Shown: positions 47,301 to 58,860 of the stretch, in pieces
Position numbering within the stretch: position 1 is the first letter of the stretch
Layout: every line of letters starts with the position of its first letter
From: Mercurialis annua
Lineage: Eukaryota; Streptophyta; Magnoliopsida; Malpighiales; Euphorbiaceae
Direction of reading: 5' to 3'
DNA length: 64,000 nucleotides
Assembly: GCF_937616625.2 (NCBI RefSeq)
Contig: NC_065570.1
Coordinates: 24,514,046-24,578,045, forward strand
Notes under the pieces: generated by a model
Databases searched by the model: none
What the model saw: only the letters and a program-made list of their open reading frames with translations
Told to the model about the DNA's origin: nothing
Translations under genes and position numbers: made by a program

Positions 47301-49270
47301 CGTTTGTAAACATTTAACTTAAATCGCTAGAAATGTGAAACGTTTGGATTTATTTCATAACGTTTTAAACGTTTGGTTTTGTTTCGTAACGTTTGTAAAC
47401 GTTTGGCTTAAATCACTTAAAAGGGAAAACATTTGTTTTATTTCGTAACGTTTGTAAACGTTTGGCTTAATTTAATAAAAAGGAGAAACGCTTGGATTTG
47501 TTTCGTAGCGTTTGTAAACGTTTGGCTGGATTACTAAAAAGGTGAAACGCTTGGATTTGTTTCTTAACGTTTGTAAATGTTTGGTTTAAATTGCTAAAAA
47601 GGGGAAACATTTGGATTTGTTTCATAACCTGTGTAAACATTTAGCTTAAATTGCTAAATAGGTAAAACGTTTGGATTTGTTTCGTAAAGTTTTGTAAACA
47701 TTTGGCTTAAATCACTATAAAGGTAAAACGTTTGGATTTATTTCGTTGCGTTTCTAAACGTTTGGCTTCAATCGCTAAAAAGGTGAAACGTTTGGATTTG
47801 TTTTCAAATGTTTGTAAACGTTTGGCATAAATCGCTAAAAAGGTGAAATATTTGGATATGTTTCGTAACGTTTTAAACCTTTGGTTTAAATCGCTAAATT
47901 GCTGAAACGTTTGGATTTGTTTCATAACCCTTGTAAACGTTTGGCTTAAATTGTTAAAAAGGTGAAACGCTTTGGATTAGTTTCATTTTGGCTAAAATCG
48001 TTATGAAGGCGAAACATTCGGATTTGTTTCGTAACATTTGTAAATGTTTGGCTTAAATCGCTAAAAAGGTGAAACGTTTGGATTTGTTTCGTAATGTTTG
48101 CAAACGTTTGGCTTGAATCGCTAAAAAGGGGAAGCGTTTCGGTTTGTTTCGTATCGTTTATAAACGATTGGCTTGAATCGCTAAAAAGGCGTAACGTTTG
48201 TTTCATAACCTTTGTAAACGTTTGGCTTAAATTGCTAAAAGATGAAACTCTTTGATTTGTTTCGTAACGTTTGTAAACGTTTGGCTTAAATTGCTAAAAA
48301 GGAAAAACGCTTGGATTCATTTTGTAAAGTTTGTAAACATTTGTCTTAAATTGCTAAAAAAGTGAAATTTTTGGATTTGTTTCGTAGCGTTTATAAACGT
48401 TTGGCTTAAATCGCTAATAAGGTGAAACATTTGGATTTATTTTGTAACGTTTGTTATCGTTTGGCTTAAATCTCTAAAAAGGGGAATTGTTTGAATTTCT
48501 TTCGTAAAGTTTATAAATGTTTGGCTTAAATTGCTAAAAAGGTGATATGCTTGGATTTGTTTCAGAACGTTTGCAAACGTTTGGCTTAAATTGCTAAAAA
48601 GGTGAAACGTTTGGATTTATTTAGTAGCATTTGTAAACGTTTGGCTTAAATTGCTAAAAAGGTGAAACACTTGGTTTTGTTTCGTAACGTTTGTAAAGTT
48701 TTGGCTTAAATCGCTAAAAATGTGAAATATTTGGATTTGTTTCGTAACATTTTAAACGTTTGGTTTTGTTTCGTAACGTTTGTAAAGGTTTAGCTTAAAT
48801 TACTAAAAATGTGAAATGTTTGGATTTGTTTTGTAATGTTTTAAACGTTTGGTTTTATTTCGTAACGTTTGTAAACGTGTGGCATAAATCACTAAAAAGG
48901 GACAACGATTGGATTTGTTTCGTAATATTTGTAAACGTTTGCCTTAAATTGCTAAAAAGGTGAAACATTTGGATTTGTTTTTTATCATTTGTAAACGTTT
49001 GGCTTAAATTGCTAAAAAGGTGAAACGCTTTAATTTGTTTCGTAACGTTTATAAACGTTTGGCTTAAATTGCTAAAAAGGTTAAACAGTTGTATTTGTTT
49101 CATAACCTTTGTAAACGTTTGGCTTAAATCGCTAAAAAGGTGAAACATCTGGATTTGTTTCGTAACGTTTGTAAAGGTTTCGCTAAAATCGCTAAAAAGG
49201 TGAAACTTTGGATTTGTTTCGTAACGTTTGGCTTCAATCGCTAAAAGGGGAAACGTTTGGATTTGTTTCA
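44361..49270 (+). repeat. HOR block D, unit 5 and diverged continuation
   Basis: The sequence from 44361 follows unit 3 closely (cgcctaaaatg at 44930, gcatata at 44574 and 46388) and the marker recurs once more at 46756. From about 47.5 to 49.2 kb the landmarks fade to ordinary, more varied monomers. Nothing else is present. Confidence 0.7.
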
Positions 49271-51115
49271 TAACGTTTGTAAATGTTTGTCATAAATCGC
49301 TAAAAAGGTGAAATGTTTGGATTTTTTTCGCAACGTTTTAAACGTTTGGCTTAAATCGCTAAAATGGGGAAACATTTGGATTTGTTTCGTAACGTTTGTA
49401 AACCTTTGGCTTAAATTGCTAAAAAGGTGAAATGTTTGGTTTTGTTTCGTAACGTTTGTAAACGTTCGGCTTAAATCGCTAAAAAGGTGAACCATTTGGA
49501 TTTGTTTTGTAACGTTTGTAAACTTTTGGCTTAAATTGCTAAAAATGTGAAATGCTTGGATTTGTTTCGGAATGTTTGCAAACTTTTGGCTTAAATTGCT
49601 TAAAAGGTGAATTGCTTGGATTTTTTTCGTAACGTTTGTAAACGTTTGGCTTAAATTACTAAAAGGGTGAAATGCTTGGTTTTGTTTCGTAACGTTTGTA
49701 AAGGTTTGGCTTAAATCGCTAAAAATGTGAAACGTTTAGATTTGTTTCGTAACGTTTTAAACGTTTTGTTTTTTTTCGTAACGTTTGTAAACATTTTGCC
49801 TAAATCGCAAAAAAGGTGAACTGTTTGTATTTGTTTCGTTTTGTAAATGTTTGGCTTAAATCGCTATAAAGGCGAAACGTTTGGATTTGTATCGTAACGT
49901 TTGTAAACGTTTGGCTTATATCGCTAGAAAGGCGAAACATTTGAATTTGTTTCGTAACGTTTGTAAACGTTTGACTTAAATCGCTAAAAAGGTGAAACGT
50001 CTGGATTTGTTTCGTAACGTTTGTTATCGTTTGGCTTATATCGCTAAAAAGGGGAACGTTTGGATTTGTTTCGTAACCTTTGTAAACGTTTGGCTTAAAT
50101 CGCTAAAAAGGGGAAAGATTTGGATTTGTTTCGTTGCATTAATAAACGTTTGGCTTAAATTGCTAAAAAGGCGAAACACTTTGATTTGTTTCGTAACGTT
50201 TGTAAATGTTTGTCATAAATCGCTAAAAAGGTGAAATGTTTGGATTTTTTTCGCAACGTTTTAAACGTTTGGCTTAAATCGCTAAAATGGGGAAACATTT
50301 GGATTTGTTTCGTAACGTTTGTAAACCTTTGGCTTAAATTGCTAAAAAGGTGAAATGTTTGGTTTTGTTTCGTAACGTTTGTAAACGTTCGGCTTAAATC
50401 GCTAAAAAGGTGAACCATTTGGATTTGTTTTGTAACGTTTGTAAACTTTTGTCTTAAATTGCTAAAAAGGTGAAATGCTTGGATTTGTTTCGGAATGTTT
50501 GCAAACTTTTGGCTTAAATTGCTTAAAAGGTGAATTGCTTGGATTTGTTTCGTAACGTTTGTAAACGTTTGGCCTAAATTACTAAAAGGGTGAAATGCTT
50601 GGTTTTGTTTCGTAACGTTTGTAAAGGTTTGGCTTAAATCGCAAAAATGTGAAACGTTTGGATTTGTTTCGTAACGTTTTAAACGTTTTGTTTTGTTTCG
50701 TAACGTTTGTAAACGTTTTGCCTAAATCGCTAAAAAGGTGAACTGTTTGGATTTGTTTCGTTTTGTAAATGTTTGGCTTAAATCGCTATAAAGGCGAAAC
50801 GTTTGGATTTGTATCGTAACGTTTGTAAACGTTTGGCTTATATCGCTAGAAAGGCAAAACATTTAAATTTGTTTCGTAACGTTTGTAAACGTTTGACTTA
50901 AATCGCTAAAAAGGTGAAACGTTTGGATTTGTTTCGTAACGTTTGTTATCGTTTGGCTTAAATCGCTAAAAAGGGGAAACGTTTGGATTTGTTTCGTAAC
51001 CTTTGTAAACGTTTGGCTTAAATCGCTAAAAAGGGGAAACATTTGGATTTGTTTCGTTGCGTTTATAAACGTTTGGCTTAAATTGCTAAAAAGGAGAAAC
51101 GCTTCTATTTGTTTC
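49271..51115 (+). repeat. 922-bp tandem duplication
   Basis: Landmarks recur 922-923 bp apart: tgtcataaatcgc at about 49291 and 50214, the shortened cgttttgtaaatg monomer at 49837 and 50759, and tttcgttgc at about 50133 and 51055. Approximate copies are 49271-50192 and 50193-51115, differing at few positions. A more distant relative is at about 30.4-31.3 kb. Confidence 0.85.
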
Positions 51116-53340
51116 GTAACGTTTTTAAACGTTTGGTTTAAATTGCTAAAAAGGGGAAACGTTTGGATTTGTTTCGTAGCGATTATAAACGTTTGGCTTA
51201 AATTGCTAAAAAGTGTGAAACGTTTGGATTTATTTCTTAGCGTTTATAAACGTTTTGGTTAAATCGCTAAAAAGGTGAAACGTTTGGATTTGTTTCGTAA
51301 CGTTTGTAAACGTTTGGCTTAAATCGCTAAAAATGTGAACTTTTGGATTTGTTTCGTAACGATTTAAACGTTTGGTTTTATTTCGTAACTTTTGTATAGG
51401 TTTGGCTTAAATCGCTAAAAATGTGAATCGTTTGGATTTATTTCGTAACGTTTGTAAACATTTGGCTAAAATCGCTAAAAAGGGGAAACGTTTGGATTTG
51501 TTTCGTTACTTTTGTAAAAGTTTGGCCTAAATTGCTAAATAGGTGAATCGCTTGGATTTGTTTCGTAACATTTGTAAACGTTTTGCTTAAATTGCTAAAA
51601 AGGTGAAACGCTTGGATTTGTTTCGTAACGTTTATAAACGTTTGGCTTAAACCGCTACAAAAGTGAAACATTTGGATTTGTTTCGTAGAGTTTGTAAACG
51701 TTTGGCTTAAATCGCTAAAAAGGGGAAACGTTTGAATTTGTTTCGTATTGTTTGTAAATGTTTGGCTTAAATCGCTAAAAAGGTGAGACGTTTGGATTTG
51801 TTTCGTAACGTTTTTAATCGTTTGGCTTCAATCGCTAAAAAGGTGAAATGTTTGAATTTATTTCGTAATATTTGTAAACGTTTGGCCTAAATCGCTAAAT
51901 AGGTGAAATGTTTGGTTTTGTTTTGTAACGTTATAAACGTTTTGCATATATCGCTAAAATGTGGAAACGTTTGGATTTGTTTCGTAAAGTTTGTTAATAA
52001 TTGGCTTAACTTGCTAAAAAGGTGAAATGTTTGGTTTTGTTTCATAACGTTTGTAAACGTTCTGCTTAAATCGCTAAAAAGGTGAAACGTTTGGATTTGT
52101 TTTGTGACGTTTGTAAACGTTTGCCTTAAATGTCTAAAAAGGTGAAACGCTTGGATTTGTTTCGTAGCGTTTGTAAACGTTTGTCTTAAATTACTAAAAA
52201 GGTGAAATGCTTGGCTTTGTTTCGTAACGTTTGTAAACGTTTGGCTTATATTGCTAAAAAGGTTAAATGCTTGGTTTTGTTTCCTAATGTTTGTGAAGGT
52301 TTGGCTTAAATCGCCTAAAATAGAAAACGTTTGGATTTGTTTCGTAATGTTTTAAACGTTTGGTTTTGTTGCGTAACGTTTGTAAACGTTTGACTTAAAT
52401 CGCTAAAAAGGTGAAACGCTTGGATTTGTTTTGTAACGTTTGTAAACGTTTGGCTTAAATCGCTATAAAGGCAAAATGTTTGGATTTGTTTCGTAACGTT
52501 TGTAAACGTTTCGCATAAATCGCTAAATAGGTGAAAGGTTTGGATTTGTTTCGTAACCCTTGTAAACATTTGGCTTAAATTGCTAAAAAGGGGAAACACT
52601 TTGATTTATTTCGTAACATTTGCAAACGTTTGGCTTAAATTGCTAAAAAGGAGAAACGCTTGGATTTGTTTCATAACGTTTGTAAACGTTTGGCTTAAAT
52701 TGCTAAAAAGGAGAAACACTTGGATTTGTTTCATAACGTTTGTAAACGTTTGGCTTAAATTTCTAAAAAGGTGAACCGTTTGGATTTGTTTCGTAGCGTT
52801 TGTAAACGTTTGTCTTAAATTGCTAAAAAGGTGAACCGTTTGGATTTTTTTGTAGTGTTTGTAAACGTTTAACTTAAATCGCTAAAAAGGTGAACCGTTT
52901 GGCTTTGTTTTGTAGCGTTGTAAACGTTTGGATTAAATCACTAAAAAGGTGAAACGTTTTGATTCGTTTCGGAACGTTTGTAAACGTTTGGCTTAATTTT
53001 CTAAAAAGGTACACTTGGATTTGTTTCGGAACGTGTGTAAACGTTTGGCTTAAATTTCTAAAAAGGTGAAATGCTTGGATTTTTTTCGTAGCATTTGTAA
53101 ACGTTTGGCTTAAAGTGCTAAAAAGGAGAAACGCTTGGTTTTGTTTCGTAACCTTTGTAAACATTTGGCTTAAATCGATAGAAATGTGAAACGTTTGGAT
53201 TTTTTTCGTAATGTTTTAAACGTTTGGTTTTGTTTCGAAACGTTTGTAAAGGTTTGGCTTAAATCGCTAGAAATGTGAAACGTTTGGATTGGTTTCATAA
53301 CGTTTTAAACGTTTGGTTTTGTTTCGTAACGTTTGTAAAC
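51116..53340 (+). repeat. HOR block D, last copy
   Basis: Block D landmarks appear again in order: gcatata at 51954 and cgcctaaaat at 52312, 5,566 and 5,556 bp after the previous ones. The stretch matches units 1-3 with more differences than those units show among themselves, and ends where block E begins. Confidence 0.7.
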
Positions 53341-56300
53341 GTTTGGCTTAAATCGCTAAAAAGAGAAAACGTTTGTTTTGTTTCGTAACATTTGTAAATG
53401 TTTGGCTTAAATTAATAAAAAGGAGAAACTCTTGGATTTGTTTCGTAGAGTTTGTAAACGTTTGGCTGAAATTACTAAAAAGGTAAAACGCTTGGATTTG
53501 TTTCTAAACGTTTGTAAATGGTTGGTTTAAATTGCTAAAAAGGGGAAACATTTGGATTTGTTTCACAACCTGTGTAAACATTTAGCTTAAATTGTTAAGT
53601 AGGTAAAACGTTTGGATTTGTTTCGTAAAGTTTTGTAAACCTTTGGCTTAATTCACTAAAAAGGTGAAACGTTTGGATTTATTTCGTAGCGTTTCTAAAC
53701 GTTTGGCTTCAATCGCTAAAAAGGTGAAACGATTGGATTTGTTTTGAAACGTTTGTAAACGTTTGGCATAAATCGCTAAAAAGGTGAAATATTTGGATAT
53801 GTTTCGTAACGTTTTAAAAGTTTGGTTTAAATCGCTAAATAGCTGAAACGTTTGGATTTGTTTCGTAACCCTTGTAAACGTTTGACTTAAATTGATAAAA
53901 AGGTGAAACGTTTTGGTTTGTTTCGTAACGTTTGTAAACGTTTGGCTTAAATTGCTAAAAAGGAGAAATGGTTGGATTTGTCTCGTAACGTTTGTAAACA
54001 TTTGGCTTAAATTTCTAAAAAGGTGAAACGTTTGGATTTGTTTCGTAGCGTTTGTAAACGTTTGGCTTATATCGCTAAAAAGGTGAACCGTTTGGATTTG
54101 TTTCGTAATGTTTGTAAACTTTTGGCTTAAATCGCTAAAAAGGTGAACCGTTTAGCTTTGTTTTGTAGCGTTTGTAAACGTTTGGATTAAATCGCTAAAA
54201 AGGGGAAACGTTTTGATTCATTTCGGAACGTTTGTAAACGTTTGGTTTAAATTTCTAAAAAGATGAAACGCTTGGATTTGTTTCGGAACGTTTGTAAACG
54301 TTTAGCTTAAATTTCTAAAAAGATGAAACGCTTGGATTTGTTTTGTAAAGTTTGTTAACGTTTGGCTTAAAGTGCTAAAAAATAGAAACGCTTGGTTTTG
54401 TTTCATAACGTTTGTAAACATTTGGCTTAAATCGCTAGAAATGTGAAACGTTTGGATTTTTTTCGTAACGTTTTTGACGTTTGGTTTTGTTTCGAAACGT
54501 TTGTAACGGTTTGGCTTAAATCGCTAGAAATGTGAAATGTTTGGATTTGTTTCGTAACGTTTGTAAACATTTGGCTTAAATTGCTAAAAAGGAGAAACAT
54601 TTGGATTTGTTTCGTAGCATTTGTAAACGTTTGGCTTAAATTACTAAAAAGGTGAAACGCTTGGATTTGTTTCGTAACGTTTATAAATGTTTGGCTTAAA
54701 TTGCTAAAAAGGGGAACATTTGGATTTGTTTCATAGCCTGTGTAAACATTTGGCTTAAATTGCTAAAAAGGTGAAACGTTTGGATTTGTTTCGTAACGTT
54801 TTGTAAACCTTTGGCTTAAATCACAAAAAAGGTGAAACGTTTGGATTTATTTCGTAGCGTTTGTAAACGTTTGGCTTCAATCGCTAAAAAGGTGAAACGT
54901 TTGGATTTGTTTTGAAACGTTTGTAAACGTTTGGCATAAATCGCTAAAAAGGTGAAATATTTGGATATGTTTCGTAATGTTTTAAACGTTTGGCCTAAAT
55001 CGTTAAATAGGTGAAACGTTTGGATTTGTATCGTAACGTTTGTAAACGTTTGGCTTATATCGCTAGAAAGGCGAAACATTTGAATTTGTTTCGTAACGTT
55101 TGTAAACGTTTGACTTAAATCGCTAAAAAGGTGAAACGTTTGGATTTGTATCGTAACGTTTGTAAACGTTTGGCTTATATCGCTAGAAAGGCGAAACATT
55201 TGAATTTGTTTCGTAACGTTTGTAAACGTTTGACTTAAATCGCTAAAAAGGTGAAACGTTTGGATTTGTTTCGTAACGTTTGTTATCGTTTGGCTTAAAT
55301 CGCTAAAAAGGGAAAACGTTTGGATTTGTTTCGTAACATTTGTAAACGTTTGGCTTAAATCGCTAAAAAGGGGAAACATTTGGATTTGTTTCGTTGCGTT
55401 TATAAACGTTTGGCTTAAATTGCTAAAAAGGAGAAACGCTTTGATTTGTTTCGTAACGTTTGTAAACGTTTGGTTTAAATGGCTAAAAAGGGGAAACGTT
55501 TGGATTTGTTTCGTAGCGATTATAAACGTTTGGCTTAAATTGTTAAAAAGTGTGAAACGTTTGGATTTATTTCTTAGCGTTTATAAACGTTTTGGTTAAA
55601 TCGCTAAAAAGGTGAAACTTTTGGATTTGTTTCGTAACGTTTGGCTTAAATCGCTAAAAATGTGAACGTTTGGATTTCTTTCGTAACGATTTAAAAGTTT
55701 GGTTTTATTTCGTAACATTTGTATAGTTTTGGCTTAAATCGCTAAAAATGTGAATCGTTTGGATTTGTTTCGTAACGTTTGTAAACATTTGGCTTCAATC
55801 GCTAAAAAGGGGAAACATTTGGATTTGTTTCGTAACTTTTGTAATAGTTTGACGAAAATCGCTAAAAAGGGGAAACGTTTGGATTTGTTTCGTTACTTTT
55901 GTAAAAGTTTGGCCGAAATTGCTAAATAGGTGAATCGCTTGGATTTGTTTCGTAACATTTGTAAACGTTTTGCTTAAGGTGAAACACTTGAATTTGTTTC
56001 TTAGCGTTTGTAAACGTTCGGCCTAAATTGTGAATAAGGTGAAACGCTTGGATTTGTTTCGTAACGTTTGTAAACGTTTGGTTTACATTGCTAAAAAGGG
56101 GACACGTTTCGATTTGTATCTTAGAGTTTTTAAACGTTTGCATTAAATCGCTAAAAAGGTGAAATGCTTGGATTTGTTTCAGAACATTTGTAAACGTTTG
56201 GCTAAATTTTCTAAAAAGGTGAAACACTTGGATTTGTTTCGTAACGTTTGTAAACGTTTGGCTTAAATTGCTAAAAAGATGAAACGGTTGGTTTTGTTTT

Positions 56301-58860
56301 GAAACATTTGTAAAGGTTTGTCTTAAATCGCTAAAAATGTGAAACGTTTGGATTTGTTTTGTAACGTTTTACACTTTTATTTTTCTTGTAACGTTTGTAA
56401 ACGTTTGGCTTAAATCGCTAAAAGGGAAAATGTTTGAATTTGTTTCGTAACGTTTGTAAACGTTTGGCTTAAATTGCTATAAAGGCGAAACGTTTGGATT
56501 TGTTTCGTAACGTTTGTAAACGTTTTGCTAAAATCGCTAAAATGGTGAAATGTTTGGATTTGTTTCGTAAGGTTTGTAAACGTTTGGCTTAAATCTCTAA
56601 AGAGGTTACACGTTTGGATTTAATTCATAACTTTGTAAATGTTTGGCTTAAATCACTAAAAAGGTTAAAAGTTTGGATTTGTTTCAAACGTTTGTAAGCG
56701 TTTGGCTCAAATCGCTAAAAAGGTGAAACATTTGGATTTGTTTCTTAATGTTTGTAAACGTTTGGCTTCAATCGCTAAAAAGGGGGAACGTTTGGATTTG
56801 TTTCGTAACGTTTGTAAACGTTAGGCATAAATCGCAAAAAAGGTGAAATGTATGGATTTGTTTCGTAACGTTTTAAACATTTGGCTTAAATCGGTAAAAT
56901 GGGGAAACGTTTGTATTTGTTTCGTAACTTTTGTAAGCGTTTCTCTTAAATTGTTAAAAAGGTGAATCATTTTGATTTATTTTGTAACGTTTGTAAACGT
57001 TTTTGCTTAAATCGCTAAAAAGGGGAAACGTTTAGATTTGTGTCGTAACGTCTGTAAACGTTTGGCTTAAATCTCTAAAATGGTGAAACATTTTAATTTG
57101 TTTCGTAATGTTTGTAAATGTTTGGCTTAAATCGCTAAAAAGGTGAAACATCTGGATTTGTTACGTAGCGTTTGTAAACGTTTGGGTTAAATTGCTAAAA
57201 ATGTGAAACGCTTGGATTTGTTTCGTAATGTTTGTAAACGTTTGGCTTAAATCGCTAAAAAAGGGAAACGTTTGGATTTGTTTCGTAACTTTTGTAAACG
57301 TTTGGCTTAAATCGCTAAAAATATGAAACTTTTCATTTGTTTCGTAACATTTGTAAACGTTTGGCCTAAATTGCTAAAAAGGTGAAATGCTTGGATTTGT
57401 TTCAGAACATTTGTAAACGTTTGGCTTAATTTTCTAAAAAGGTTAAACGCTTGGATTTGTTTCGCAACGTTTGTAAACGTTTGGCTTAAATTGCTAAAAA
57501 GATGAAACGGTTGGTTTTGTTTTGTAACATTTGTAAAGGTTTGGCTTAATCGCTAAAAATGTGAAACATTTGGATTTGTTTTGTAACGTTTTAAACGTTT
57601 GTTTTTTTTGTAACGTATGTAAACGTTTGGCTTAAATCGCTAAAAAGGGAAAATATTTGAATTTGTTTTGTAACGTTTGTAAACGTTTGACTTAAATTGC
57701 TAAAAAGGCGAAACATTTGGATTTGTTTCGTAACGCTTGTAAACGTTTTGCTGAAATCGCTAAAATGGTGAAATGTTTGGATTTGTTTCGTAACGTTTGT
57801 AAATATTTAGCTTAAATCGCTAAAAAGGTTAAACGTTTGGATTTATTTCATAATCTTTGTAAACGTTTGGCTTAAATCACTAAAAAGGTTAGAAGTTTGG
57901 ATTTGTTTCGAAACGTTTGTAAGCGTTTGGCTCAAATCGCTAAAAAGGTGAAACGTTTGGATTTGTTTCTTAATGTTTGTAAACGTTTGGTTTCAATCGC
58001 TAAAAAGGGGGAACTACGGATTTGTTTCGTAACGTTTGTAAACGTTAAGTATAAATCGCAAAAAAGGTGAAATGTATGGATTTGTTTCGTAACGTTTTAA
58101 ACATTTGGCTTATATCGGTAAAATGGGGAAACGTATATATTTGTTTCGTAATGTTTGTAAACGTTTGGCATAAATTGCTAAAAAGGTGAAACGTTTTGAT
58201 TTATTTCTTAACGTTTGTAAACGTTTTGCTTAAATCGCTAAAAAGGTGAAACGTTTAGATTTGTTTCGTAACGTTTGTAAAAGTTTGGCTTAAATAGCTA
58301 AAAAGGTAAAATATTTCAATTTGTTTCGTAACGTTTGTAAATGTTTGGCTTAAATCGCTAAACAGGTAAAACATTTGGAAGGCTTAAATCGCTAAAAAGA
58401 CGAAACGTTTGGATTTATTTCGTAAAGTTTGTAAACGTTTGGCTTAAATCGCTAAAAAGGTGAAATGTTTGGATTTGTTTCCTAGAGTTTGTAAACGTTT
58501 GGCTTAAATCGCTAAAAAGGTGAAACCTTTAGATTTGTTTCGTAACGTTTGTAAAACGTTTGGTTTAAATTGCTAAAAATGTGAAACGCTTAGATTTGTT
58601 TCGTTACGTTTGGAAACGTCTGGCTTAAATTGCTAAAAGGGGAAACGCTTGGATTTGTTTCTTAATGTTTGTAAGCGTTTGGCTTAAATCGCTAAAAAAC
58701 GAAACGTTTAGATTTATTTCGTAACGTTTGTAAATGTTTGGCTTAAATCGCTAAAAATATGAAATGTTTGGATTTGTTTCGTAACGTTTGTAAACGTCTG
58801 GCTTAAATCGCTAAAAAGGGGAAACGTTTGGATTTGTTTCGTAACTTTTGTAAACGTTTG
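53341..58860 (+). repeat. HOR block E, copy 1 (~5.5 kb)
   Basis: The aagagaaaac landmark at 53361 recurs at 58876, an offset of 5,515. The offset drops to 5,506 after a 9-bp deletion in copy 2 near 59560 and to 5,446 after loss of one 60-bp monomer near 62715. Between these events aligned lines mostly show zero to two differences per 60 bases. Left of about 53340 and 58860 the two flanks differ, which sets the junction. Landmarks ggctcaaatcg (56704 and 57929) and cagaacatttg (56180 and 57403) show an older internal repeat of about 1,224 bp. Confidence 0.9.
55021..55260 (+). repeat. perfect 120-bp dimer duplication, copy in E1
   Basis: Positions 55021-55140 and 55141-55260 read identically. 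Each is a pair of monomers of different type, one carrying the gctagaaaggcg variant and one carrying tttgacttaaatcg. Identity over the full 120 bp with no decay suggests a very young event, yet it predates the 5.5-kb duplication because the other copy has it too. Confidence 0.9.
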
